DNA of 64,000 nt from NCBI RefSeq assembly GCF_009923995.1, contig NZ_RFSK01000005.1, positions 1 through 64,000 on the forward strand, given 5' to 3'. Below the pieces are notes generated by a model, which was given only the letters and a program-made list of their open reading frames with translations, did no database searches and was not told where the DNA came from. Below, piece after piece: positions 43,069 to 51,052 of the stretch (positions are counted from its first letter, which is position 1; each line of letters begins with the position of its first letter). This DNA is from Janthinobacterium sp. (GTDB taxonomy: Bacteria; Pseudomonadota; Gammaproteobacteria; Burkholderiales; Burkholderiaceae_D). Position numbers and translations under genes: made by a program.

Positions 43069-44076
43069 TTACTTAATGCTCACGCGCGAAATCGTGCCGC
43101 CCGCGACGGTCGGCAAGTCCAGCTTGGCGCCGCGCAAGGTTGCCTGCACAACACCCGGCTTGCCCACCACCAGGGTGGCCGGACCCGTGATATCGAACGT
43201 TTCCGTGCTGCCCGCCTTGACCATGCGCGAAATCAGCGGCGTGGTGCCGGGACGGCGGATCTCGACCCACGAATCCTGCTCCACCTTCAGCACCAGCGCA
43301 TTCGCGCCAACGGCCGCAGCGGCGGCAGGCGGCGTGACGGCGGCCGGCGTGGCCGCTGCCGGCGCAGTCGCGGCCGGTGCCGCGGCCGGCGGCACTGCGG
43401 CGGCGGCCGGCGCCGAGGCGATGGCGGAAGCGGCCGGTGCGCCCGTCTGCGTGTCGTTGCCTGGCGGCGGCGGCACGGAAATGAGCGGCACGGACGGCGT
43501 CTGCACGGGCGTCAAGTCCTGGCCCGGCTTGATCAGGGTCGTTTCCACGGGACCCACGTCCGCATGCACGGCTTCCTTCTCGGCATGCGAGGACAGCAGG
43601 CTGGCCGGCACATAGCCGAGCTTGTACGCGCCGAAGGCAACGGCCACGACGGCCACGACGCCGGCGATCCAGAGGGGTGCTTGGCTCGACGAACGCTGCG
43701 TCATCGACGGGAAGCGCGATTCGGAAAACGTGGCGGAAATTTCACGCCGCACGGGCGCGGCCGGGTCCTGCGCCGGCGCCGGGTGGACTTCGATCATGGC
43801 CACCAGCGGTGCCGCGTCGAGACGCACCACCTTGGCATAGGCGCGCACGAAACCGCGCACGACGGCCAAGTTCGGCAAGGCCGCCATGTCGCCCTCTTCC
43901 AGCGCGATCACCTGGCGCGGCGCCAGCTTGAGCTGGTCCGCCACCTGCTCCACCGGCCAGCCCAGCGCTTCGCGCTGCGCCTTCAACTGCGCGCCAGCCG
44001 ACGCCAGATTGCCCTGGGGCTGCTGCCGAGGCGTTTCTGCCCACTCTGAATTCATTGGTATCCCTGTCTCACTCAT
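43069..44076 (-). CDS. RodZ-like helix-turn-helix membrane protein
   Basis: 335 residues. An N-terminal Xre-type HTH (GAQLKAQREALGWPVEQVADQLKLAPRQVIALEEGD, about 30-95), one membrane helix (APLWIAGVVAVVAVAFGAYKLGYV, about 150-173), a long Pro/Ala-rich periplasmic linker, and a C-terminal DUF4115 beta-domain (VLKVEQDSWVEIRRPGTTPLISRMVKAGSTETFDITGPATLVVG). This is the RodZ layout that couples MreB filaments to the wall-elongation machine. The ATG at 44076 overlaps pilW by 8 bases; an ATG at 44055 with AGGGA five bases upstream is a real alternative. Position between pilW and ispG is conserved. Confidence 0.88.
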   Translation of the reverse strand: MSETGIPMNSEWAETPRQQPQGNLASAGAQLKAQREALGWPVEQVADQLKLAPRQVIALEEGDMAALPNLAVVRGFVRAYAKVVRLDAAPLVAMIEVHPAPAQDPAAPVRREISATFSESRFPSMTQRSSSQAPLWIAGVVAVVAVAFGAYKLGYVPASLLSSHAEKEAVHADVGPVETTLIKPGQDLTPVQTPSVPLISVPPPPGNDTQTGAPAASAIASAPAAAAVPPAAAPAATAPAAATPAAVTPPAAAAAVGANALVLKVEQDSWVEIRRPGTTPLISRMVKAGSTETFDITGPATLVVGKPGVVQATLRGAKLDLPTVAGGTISRVSIK

Positions 44077-44869
44077 CAAACGCCCCATTTTGATAAGCAG
44101 CATATTCGGGCGAGCCGGAATGGTGGTTGCGCAAATGCGCCCCCAGGCCAGCTTCCGCACCCGCATCCCCGAGCTTATGCTGCACCTTGATCCCGAGCCA
44201 CAGCACATCGGCCGTCTGGCTCCCCATTGTCGCTATCTTACCGAGCCGCTGCAAATAATAGGCCGCTTGCCGGTAGTCTTGCTGTTGGTAATACACGCGC
44301 ACTAGGCCGGCGTTCGTCACTGCCACGTCCGGTGCGATGCGTACGGCGCGCAACAAATATGCGCCCGCACGCGGGTAATCTTGCAGGGCCAGGCTGCAGG
44401 CGCCCCCGTTATTGAGCGCTTTTTCCGGCGATACATACGCCGCGTCGGCCAGGGCCGCATCGAAATACGCCAGCGATTGCGCGGCGCGTCCCGTCTGGCA
44501 CAAAAACAGACCGTAATTATTGCTCAACTCAGGATTGTGGGGCGCCAGGCGCAAAGCGTAAAGGAAATCTTTCTCGGCAGGCAAAGTTTGCCGCTGGGCC
44601 GCGAGGATCAGGGCACGCATGCCATACGCTTGCGCATCGTCCGGCGCCAGCTGCACGGCCTGCTCCACTTCCGCCAGGGCCACGTCCAGCTGGCCTTGCG
44701 CATAATACGCGCTGGCCAGCTGCAGGCGCAGCGCGGCACGCTGCGGGGCGCTGGCCTGCGCATCCTGGCGCGCGGACCTGGCGCCGGCGTCCGGCGTGGA
44801 AGAGGCACAGCCGACCAGCAGCACAGCCAGGCTAACAGCGGCCACAGCGAGCGAGCGATGGTAAGCCAT
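44069..44869 (-). CDS. pilW: Type IV pilus biogenesis/stability lipoprotein PilW (PilF)
   Basis: 266 residues. A lipoprotein signal (LAVAAVSLAVLLVGCAS; lipobox LLVGC) precedes about six TPR units (LRLQLASAYYAQGQLDVALAEVEQAVQLAPDDAQAYGMRALI, and so on to YYLQRLGKIA). In the family this outer-membrane pilotin helps the secretin PilQ multimerise. The ATG at 44869 is chosen because GGGGGAAGG precedes it; an ATG at 44881 overlapping the rlmN stop would add GEG. The rlmN-pilW-rodZ-ispG order is widely conserved. Confidence 0.92.
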   Translation of the reverse strand: MAYHRSLAVAAVSLAVLLVGCASSTPDAGARSARQDAQASAPQRAALRLQLASAYYAQGQLDVALAEVEQAVQLAPDDAQAYGMRALILAAQRQTLPAEKDFLYALRLAPHNPELSNNYGLFLCQTGRAAQSLAYFDAALADAAYVSPEKALNNGGACSLALQDYPRAGAYLLRAVRIAPDVAVTNAGLVRVYYQQQDYRQAAYYLQRLGKIATMGSQTADVLWLGIKVQHKLGDAGAEAGLGAHLRNHHSGSPEYAAYQNGAFDE

Positions 44870-44880
44870 GCCTTCCCCCA

Positions 44881-46062
44881 TCAGGAGCGGATCTCCACGA
44901 TCTTGCCGAAATTGGCGCCGAATTTCTGTTGATACTCCGTCATTTTTTCCATGCGTTCCTGCACCCGCGTGCGGTCCTTGACTTCGCCGGCCAGCTGGCC
45001 GCAGGCCGCATCGATATCGTCGCCGCGCGTCTTGCGCACGGTGGTGATGATGCCGCCATCCATGAGCACCTGGGCAAAGGCCTTGATGCGCGGGTTTTTC
45101 GAGCGGAACAGGCCCGACTCGGGGAAGGGATTGAACGGGATCAGGTTGAACTTGCAGTTCACGCCGAACTCGCGGTCTTGCACCAGCGCCAGCAGTTCGC
45201 GCGCGTGCTCGTCGCTGTCGTTGACGCCGTCGAGCATGCAGTATTCGAACGTAATGAAGTCGCGCGGGGCGAATTCCAGGTAGCGCTTGCAGGCCGCCAT
45301 CAATTCCTTCAGCGGGTATTTCTTGTTGAGCGGAATCAAACCATCGCGCAAGGTGTCGTTCGAGGCGTGCAGCGAGACGGCCAGGGCCACCGGCACTTCC
45401 TGCGACAGCTTGTCCATCATCGGCACCACGCCCGAGGTCGACAGGGTGACGCGGCGGCGCGACAGGCCGTAGGCGTTGTCGTCGAGCATCAATTTCAGGG
45501 CCGTGACGGTCGGCTCGAAGTTCAGCAGGGGCTCGCCCATGCCCATCATCACCACGTTGGTGATCTGGCGCTCCCCTTTCGGGCCCGGTTCGATGCCCTT
45601 GGTGCGGCGCAATTCGAATTCCGCCATCCACAGCTGGCCGATGATTTCGCCGACGCTGAGGTTGCGGTTGAAGCCTTGCTTGCCCGTCGAGCAGAAACGG
45701 CAGTTCACGGCGCAGCCGGCCTGGGTCGAGATGCACAGGGTGCCGCGGTTATCTTCCGGAATGAACACGGTTTCCACGGCATTGCCATTGCCCACGTCGA
45801 CGAGCCACTTGCGCGTGCCGTCCGTCGAGGTGTGGTCGCTGATGATGGCCGGGGCGCGCACTTCGGCGCGCGTGGCCAGCTTGTCGCGCAGCGACTTGGC
45901 CAGGTCCGTCATGGCGTCGAAATCGGAAGCGCCGAACTGGTGTATCCAACGTTGCAATTGTTTCGCACGAAACGGTTTCTCTCCCAACTCGGCGCAGTAG
46001 GCGATGAGTTGCGCGGGATCGAGGTCCAGCAAGTTGGTGAGGGTCGTCGTATTCATGATCAT
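44881..46062 (-). CDS. rlmN: Dual-specificity RNA methyltransferase RlmN
   Basis: 393 residues. Radical-SAM enzyme: the CX3CX2C cluster is CAVNCRFC in [24 protein letters not shown]. The N-terminal helical RNA-binding part ([26 protein letters not shown]) and the conserved C-terminal cysteine region ([20 protein letters not shown]) are present. It methylates C2 of A2503 in 23S rRNA and A37 in some tRNAs. The ATG at 46056 (two codons later) is an equal start choice. Confidence 0.97.
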   Translation of the reverse strand: MIMNTTTLTNLLDLDPAQLIAYCAELGEKPFRAKQLQRWIHQFGASDFDAMTDLAKSLRDKLATRAEVRAPAIISDHTSTDGTRKWLVDVGNGNAVETVFIPEDNRGTLCISTQAGCAVNCRFCSTGKQGFNRNLSVGEIIGQLWMAEFELRRTKGIEPGPKGERQITNVVMMGMGEPLLNFEPTVTALKLMLDDNAYGLSRRRVTLSTSGVVPMMDKLSQEVPVALAVSLHASNDTLRDGLIPLNKKYPLKELMAACKRYLEFAPRDFITFEYCMLDGVNDSDEHARELLALVQDREFGVNCKFNLIPFNPFPESGLFRSKNPRIKAFAQVLMDGGIITTVRKTRGDDIDAACGQLAGEVKDRTRVQERMEKMTEYQQKFGANFGKIVEIRS

Positions 46063-46181
46063 GTCTATTCTAAAAATCCGTCCCCGCGCGCATCCGGAGC
46101 GAAAACTCCACAGCGCAGCGGGAACAGGGGGTGATAAGTTATTTCACAGATAACGCCAGGAAATAACGTTATCTAAGGCAA

Positions 46182-46598
46182 TTAAGCCTTCAGTTCTGGG
46201 AAGAAGTAAGCGATTTCCACTTTAGCAGCTTCGACAGCGTCGGAGCCGTGTACGGCGTTGGCGTCGATCGAATCGGCGAAATCGGCGCGGATCGTGCCTT
46301 TTTCTGCTTTCTTCGGATCGGTCGCGCCCATCAGGTCACGGTGGGCCAGAACGGCGTTTTCGCCTTCCAGGGCTTGGATCATGACTGGACCGGAAACCAT
46401 GAAGTCAACCAGATCCTTGAAGAAGCCGCGCTCTTTGTGCGCTGCGTAGAAGCCTTCAGCTTGTTCGCGGGTCAGTTGGGTCATGCGCGCAGCGATGATT
46501 TTCAAGCCAGCGTTTTCAAAACGGGTGTAGATTTGACCGATTACGTTTTTTGCAACTGCGTCTGGTTTGATGATCGACAGGGTGCGTTCGATTGCCAT
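46182..46598 (-). CDS. ndk: Nucleoside diphosphate kinase
   Basis: 138 residues. [12 protein letters not shown] at the start, [16 protein letters not shown], the Arg-rich [21 protein letters not shown], and the active-site histidine in [13 protein letters not shown]. It balances NTP and dNTP pools by phosphotransfer through the phosphohistidine. GGAG about ten bases upstream supports the ATG before AIERTL. The C-terminus (FFPELKA) is slightly shorter than in Burkholderia. A GATAACG / CGTTATC inverted repeat (46149-46155, 46167-46173) follows the stop. Confidence 0.97.
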   Translation of the reverse strand: MAIERTLSIIKPDAVAKNVIGQIYTRFENAGLKIIAARMTQLTREQAEGFYAAHKERGFFKDLVDFMVSGPVMIQALEGENAVLAHRDLMGATDPKKAEKGTIRADFADSIDANAVHGSDAVEAAKVEIAYFFPELKA

Positions 46599-46819
46599 GT
46601 GTGAAAACTCCAATAAAAAGAAAGGTTTAAAACGGTAAATTGATAACTCAATCAACCTTTGATTTTACCATACTCCACCCCATATCACCCAGACAGGCTG
46701 GGGGCTTCTTCTGCCCTTGCCTGTGTTTAATTAAATCTTAAGCTGGTTTTTTTGTAAAAACCGGGGTCCATGCTATCCTTGGGCAAAGTAGTAATTTGAA
46801 TTGACAACACGGAGGCACT

Positions 46820-47506
46820 ATGAATCAGAACATGCAACGCACCTTTGACCTGTCGGGGGGCATGCAGCAAGTCCGCCACCAGGTCTTGCGCAACACTTAC
46901 TGGCTGCTGGCACTGTCCATGATACCGACCGTGCTGGGCGCCTTCATCGGCGTGCAGATGCATTTGCCGATGCTCACCGGCGGCATGGGCTTCATCATCT
47001 TCATGGTCGTCGCATTCGGCTTCATGTACGCGATCGAGAAAACCAAGAACTCGGGCCTGGGCGTCGCCGTCCTGCTGGGCTTTACCTTCTTCATGGGCCT
47101 GATGCTCACGCCTATCCTGACGCGCACGCTCGGCTACTCGAACGGCGGCATGCTGATCATGACGGCGTTCGGCGGCACGGCCACCATCCTGGCCGTGATG
47201 GCGACGATCGCCACGGTATCGAAGCGCGATTTTTCCGCGATGGGCAAGTGGCTGTTCGCCGGCGTGATCGTGCTGATCCTGGCATCGGTGGCGAACATCT
47301 TCCTGGGCCTGTCGGCACTGTCGATCGTGATCTCCATGGTCGCCATCGCCATCTTCTCGGCCTACATCCTGTATGACGTGCAGCAAATCATCAACGGCGG
47401 CGAGACCAACTACATCTCGGCCACCCTGCGCATCTACCTGGACGTGTACAACATCTTCACCAGCCTGTTGTCCCTGCTGGGCTTCGCCGGCGGCAGCCGC
47501 GACTAA
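46820..47506 (+). CDS. BAX inhibitor-1/YccA family membrane protein
   Basis: 228 residues with seven predicted helices (starting at VLRNTYWLLALSMIPTVLGAFIG; later LGVAVLLGFTFFMGLMLTPILTRTLG, GMLIMTAFGGTATILAVMATIATV, WLFAGVIVLILASVANIFL, IVISMVAIAIFSAYILYDVQQII). The C-terminal TLRIYLDVYNIFTSLLSLLGFAGGSRD is a family signature. Bacterial homologues are proton-sensitive calcium leak channels or interact with FtsH (YccA). GGAGG four bases before the ATG. Divergent from ndk and ended by the hairpin at 47582-47610. Confidence 0.95.
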   Translation: MNQNMQRTFDLSGGMQQVRHQVLRNTYWLLALSMIPTVLGAFIGVQMHLPMLTGGMGFIIFMVVAFGFMYAIEKTKNSGLGVAVLLGFTFFMGLMLTPILTRTLGYSNGGMLIMTAFGGTATILAVMATIATVSKRDFSAMGKWLFAGVIVLILASVANIFLGLSALSIVISMVAIAIFSAYILYDVQQIINGGETNYISATLRIYLDVYNIFTSLLSLLGFAGGSRD

Positions 47507-47581
47507 GCGCTAACGCAAAAACGCCCAAGGCCGCATTGCAGTGCCTCGCCCTGAACGTTTTATGCACTGCGATTAAGAATC

Positions 47582-47612
47582 AAAAAGCCGACCCTCGGGT
47601 CGGCTTTTTTAC
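47582..47612. terminator. Bidirectional terminator between the BAX-inhibitor-like gene and lysR
   Basis: Stem AAAAAGCCGACC / GGTCGGCTTTTT with a CTCG loop, A and T runs on both sides; 75 bases after the plus-strand stop and 14 bases after the lysR stop. Confidence 0.92.
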
Positions 47613-47623
47613 GTCTGCAGCAT

Positions 47624-48472
47624 CTACCTGACCTTCTCGGCCACGTCGAGCAGGCAGGCGCGGGCGCGGTCCAGGGTGGGGTTGTCGCGCTGCGCCGCAT
47701 ACACGGCGTAGGCGGAGTGCGAGAATTCGGGCGCGTCGCGCACGCGGTGCAGGAGGCCCGCATCGAGGTAGGGCTGGGCCGAGCCGATGCGAAAATAACT
47801 GGCGCCGCCCACCTCCAGCAGATACACGAGGGCCAGCGGTCCCAGCGAGATGGAGACGGGCGGGCTGCTCAGCTCCGGATAGGCCGCCTGGTGGTTGGCG
47901 GCAAACGCCGGCCCCCAGTCCACGTACACATACGCATCGGCATGCATCTGCCCGTCTTCGCACGAGGTCACCATCACGAGCTTTTCCTCGGCCAGCAGTT
48001 CGCTGACGAGGCCCGGGCGCTGGGGTGGGTTGTACAGCACGGCCAGGTCCAGCGAACCGTCGTGCACGGCATCGAGCAGGCGCGCGGGGCTGTCGACTTC
48101 CGCGCGCAGGGCGATCTCGGGGCAGTCGCGGCTCATGCGTATGAGCCAGTCGCCCAGCAGCGGCTGCCACAGGCTCAGTTCGCAGCCGATGCTGACGGCA
48201 TCGTCGCGCCCCGGCGGCAGCGCCACCTGGTGGCGCGCCCGCTCCCACACCTGCACCATCGTGGCCGCGTGGCGCATGAAGCGTTCGCCGGCCGACGTCA
48301 GGCGCGCGCCCGCCTTGTTGCGCACGAAGAGCTGGCGCCCCAGCTGCTGTTCCAGGGTGCGGATGCGGGCACTGACGGCCGTCTGCGTCAGGTGCATGCG
48401 TTCGGCCGCCATGATGAAACTGCCGCAGGAGGCCACTTCCAGGAAGGTGCGTGCTTGATTGATATCCATCAA
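47624..48472 (-). CDS. LysR family transcriptional regulator
   Basis: 282 residues. The N-terminal winged HTH (INQARTFLEVASCGSFIMAAERMHLTQTAVSARIRTLEQQLGRQLF, about 3-50) is typical. The C-terminal periplasmic-binding-like effector domain (about 90-280) includes RDCPEIALRAEVDSPARLLDAVHDGSLDLAVLYNP and GPALVYLLEVGGASYF-like segments. The effector is unknown. It lies ten bases beyond the cfa stop on the same strand and could be cotranscribed with cfa. Confidence 0.92.
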   Translation of the reverse strand: MMDINQARTFLEVASCGSFIMAAERMHLTQTAVSARIRTLEQQLGRQLFVRNKAGARLTSAGERFMRHAATMVQVWERARHQVALPPGRDDAVSIGCELSLWQPLLGDWLIRMSRDCPEIALRAEVDSPARLLDAVHDGSLDLAVLYNPPQRPGLVSELLAEEKLVMVTSCEDGQMHADAYVYVDWGPAFAANHQAAYPELSSPPVSISLGPLALVYLLEVGGASYFRIGSAQPYLDAGLLHRVRDAPEFSHSAYAVYAAQRDNPTLDRARACLLDVAEKVR

Positions 48473-48481
48473 GCCATGATA

Positions 48482-49669
48482 TCAGCTGACCCGCTCGTAG
48501 CCACCGAGCACGCCCTGCTTGGACAGCACCCATTGCCACAGCTGCAGGTCGCGCGCACGGAAGGCGCCGGCGCAGGACAGCAGGTAGTACGACCACATGC
48601 GGTGGAAGCGCTCGCCCAGCTGGGCGGCAAACTGCGGCCAGGCCTGCTCGAAGTTCGCGTGCCAGGCCATCAGGGTCTTGTCGTAGTCGGCGCCGAAATT
48701 GTGCAGGTCCTCGGCCACGAACAGGTCGTCCATGGCGTCGCCGATCTGCCCGATCGACGGCAGGTCGCCATTCGGGAAGATGTATTTGTCGATCCACGGG
48801 TCGCACGTGGAGTGGCGCTTGTTCTTGCCGATCGTGTGCAGCAGGAACAGGCCGTCGTCTTCCAGGCAGCGGTGCGCCACTTCCATGAAGGTGCGGTGGT
48901 TCTTGTGGCCCACGTGCTCGAACATGCCGATGCTGACGATGCGGTCGAATTTTTCATCCGTGTCGCGGTAATCCTGCAGGCGGAAGTCCAGCTGCGCGCC
49001 GCCCGGCATGGCGCGCGCGTAGGCGGCCTGCTCTTTCGAGATCGTCACGCCGACGCACTGCACCTGGTATTTTTCGGCCGCATAGCGCATGAAACTGCCC
49101 CAGCCGCAGCCGATGTCGAGCACGCGCATGCCCGGCTCCAGGCGCAGCTTGCGGCAGATCAAATCGAGCTTGGCTTCCTGCGCCTCGGCCAGGTTGGCCG
49201 CATCCTTCCAGTAGCCGCAGGTATAGGTCATGCGCGGGTCCAGCATGGCCGCATAGAAGGTGTTGCCCAGGTCGTAGTGCTCCTTGCCCACCATCCAGGC
49301 GCGGCGCTCCGTCTGCAGGTTGAACAGGCGTGCATACAGCGCGTGGAAGGCCATGCGCATGGGGCGCACGTCGTCGGCCACCCGGGCGCGCAGCAAGTGG
49401 CAAAAGAATTCATCGAGCTGCTTCGCATCCCAGTCGCCGTCCATGTAGGCCTCGCCCAGGCCCAGGTTGCCGCTGGCGAAGGCCCGCTCCGGCACGCCCG
49501 GCTTGCGCAGCTGCATGTCCCAGGCGGCGCGCCCGTTCAAGTGGATGTCCGCCCTGGCCAGCAGTTCGGCCGCTTCGCGGGTCAGCCGCGTGTCGAGCTG
49601 CAGCCCGGCGCTGCCTGCTGGTGTTTGTTGCAACTGCATTCGTGCTTGTGTGGTTTGCTGCGTGTTCAT
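48482..49669 (-). CDS. cfa: Cyclopropane-fatty-acyl-phospholipid synthase
   Basis: 395 residues. An N-terminal lipid-binding region (LLARADIHLNGRAAWDMQLRKPGVPERAFASGNLGLGEAYMDGDWD) precedes the SAM-dependent methyltransferase core: YDLGNTFYAAMLDPRMTYTCGYW, the SAM loop VLDIGCGWGSFMRYAAEKY, ISKEQAAYAR, and FDRIVSIGMFEHVGHKNHRTFMEVAHRCL with the bicarbonate-binding Glu/His. It adds a methylene bridge to unsaturated membrane acyl chains, usually in stationary phase under RpoS control. An FNR-type palindrome lies 155 bases upstream. Confidence 0.95.
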   Translation of the reverse strand: MNTQQTTQARMQLQQTPAGSAGLQLDTRLTREAAELLARADIHLNGRAAWDMQLRKPGVPERAFASGNLGLGEAYMDGDWDAKQLDEFFCHLLRARVADDVRPMRMAFHALYARLFNLQTERRAWMVGKEHYDLGNTFYAAMLDPRMTYTCGYWKDAANLAEAQEAKLDLICRKLRLEPGMRVLDIGCGWGSFMRYAAEKYQVQCVGVTISKEQAAYARAMPGGAQLDFRLQDYRDTDEKFDRIVSIGMFEHVGHKNHRTFMEVAHRCLEDDGLFLLHTIGKNKRHSTCDPWIDKYIFPNGDLPSIGQIGDAMDDLFVAEDLHNFGADYDKTLMAWHANFEQAWPQFAAQLGERFHRMWSYYLLSCAGAFRARDLQLWQWVLSKQGVLGGYERVS

Positions 49670-49766
49670 GCCCTGCCGCCTCCAGATGGTTGTCGGTGCC
49701 GGCGCGCACCGGCACGTCTACATCAGGTGCCCGGCGGCGCATCAGCCATAAAATTATCCGCCCGCC

Positions 49767-49837
49767 ATGACCATCTGGATAATGAAACATCATGGTCATT
49801 CATATCAAAATATTTGCATTGAAATGATTTAAATCAA
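49767..49837 (-). promoter_or_regulatory. Regulatory region upstream of cfa
   Basis: AT-rich stretch with two palindromic elements: ATGATTTAAATCAA (49824-49837), one mismatch from the FNR/Anr consensus TTGAT-N4-ATCAA, and an 8-bp inverted repeat ATGACCAT / ATGGTCAT (49767-49774, 49792-49799). The cfa promoter should be here; a -10 cannot be fixed with confidence. Confidence 0.4.
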
Positions 49838-49879
49838 TTATTTTATGGAAATATCTTCGGCACGAAGGGCGCCAAAGCA

Positions 49880-49905
49880 TGAAAAAAGCCGCCTGTTCGG
49901 CGGCT
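49880..49905 (-). terminator. Terminator of the cupin-like gene
   Basis: Stem AGCCGCC / GGCGGCT (49887-49893, 49899-49905), T run on the minus strand, 35 bases after the stop at 49940. Confidence 0.88.
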
Positions 49906-49939
49906 GTTCCCTGCGCGTTCGCGGCAATGCGCACGACGA

Positions 49940-50974
49940 TCAAAAGTCGTGATTCGATGGATACTTGGTGTAAAAATCGTTATCCCATTTGAAGTTGGTG
50001 AACGCCACCGTCATGGAAACATCGAGCGCTTCGACGAAATGCCAGCAGCCGACGGGCAAGAACAGGATCTCGCCCGGCGCCAGCACGCATTCGCGCACCT
50101 GCACGTCGGCCATCAACGGGTAGCGCTGCACGTCGATGGCGCGCCCGTCGACGGGCGTGAAGCAGTGGCGCTGGTTGTACACGCGCGCCACTTCGCAGGC
50201 GGCCATGATGCGCAGGCGCTTGCGCCCCGCCACTTGCGCCATGAAATTGTTCGTCAGGTCGTGGTGGAAGGGCGTCACCGTGCCGGCCGGGCCGAACCAC
50301 AGGAAGCCCGTGGGAGCGCCCTCCTGCTTCAGGTATTCGGGCAGCTGGCCGATATCGTCCCACAGCTCGCGCAAAGCTTGCCGGTTCTGCGAATTGTTGT
50401 TCGCCGTCATGTAGAAATCGTTGGTCGCGCCGCTGCCCTCGACGAGGCTGGCGTAGTCGCCGAAGGCCATCTTGCGCTTGTGCGCCACGCTGTTCATTTC
50501 GTACTGGGCGTCCGCTTCGCGGCCGAACTGCACTTCCACTTCGCGCTGCGCGAAATGGTCGCGGAAGTAGGCGGGACTCCACCTGGCCATGGCGGGCCAG
50601 TCATCCATCATGCCCGTGATGATGACGGGCTGGTTGAGGGAATAGTATTCTTCCAGGAATGCCTGCGCGGACAGCTTGTCGCGGCGGGGAATCTCGGGGG
50701 TACGCAGCTGGTTCAGCCGGCGCTGGATGTCGATCACCCAGTCGCGCTTGGCCAGCCGGTTCGACAGGCGCACGGCGCCGGCCAGGTAGGGACTTTGCAG
50801 GGCCAGCTCCACTTCGCGGCGCGCCAGGGGCTCCGCGATGCCGGCCTGCTGCAGCACCGGCATCAGCGCCGACGGGTGGCTGCCCAGCATGAGGTTTTCC
50901 GCGATCCAGCTGCGCCATTCGCGGCTTAGCTCCTGTTCCTGCTGCTTGACTCCGAATGTCGATACCGCCGCCAT
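49940..50974 (-). CDS. Cupin-like (JmjC/FIH-type) 2-oxoglutarate oxygenase
   Basis: 344 residues. After a helical N-terminus comes a cupin_8 fold: SLNQPVIITGMMDDWPAMARWSPAYFRDHF, then the iron-binding HxD in GTVTPFHHDLTNNFMAQVAGRKRLRIM, and the distal histidine in LFLPVGCWHFVEALDVSMTVAFTNF. This is the factor-inhibiting-HIF-like/JmjC arrangement of Fe(II)/2-oxoglutarate hydroxylases acting on protein side chains or small molecules. The substrate is unknown. Monocistronic, between cfa and the chitinase gene, with terminators on both sides. Confidence 0.87.
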   Translation of the reverse strand: MAAVSTFGVKQQEQELSREWRSWIAENLMLGSHPSALMPVLQQAGIAEPLARREVELALQSPYLAGAVRLSNRLAKRDWVIDIQRRLNQLRTPEIPRRDKLSAQAFLEEYYSLNQPVIITGMMDDWPAMARWSPAYFRDHFAQREVEVQFGREADAQYEMNSVAHKRKMAFGDYASLVEGSGATNDFYMTANNNSQNRQALRELWDDIGQLPEYLKQEGAPTGFLWFGPAGTVTPFHHDLTNNFMAQVAGRKRLRIMAACEVARVYNQRHCFTPVDGRAIDVQRYPLMADVQVRECVLAPGEILFLPVGCWHFVEALDVSMTVAFTNFKWDNDFYTKYPSNHDF

Positions 50975-51004
50975 CGCCCGCCTCCCGTGTTTTTATATAA
51001 ATAG

Positions 51005-51034
51005 ACGGCCGGACAGCAGGGCTGCCCGGCCGCG
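51005..51034 (-). terminator. Probable terminator of the chitinase gene
   Basis: Ten-base-pair stem GGCCGGACAG / CTGCCCGGCC (one G-U pair in RNA), 20 bases after the stop. The minus-strand tail is only moderately T-rich. Confidence 0.6.
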
Positions 51035-51052
51035 TCTTACGCTACATCAACA

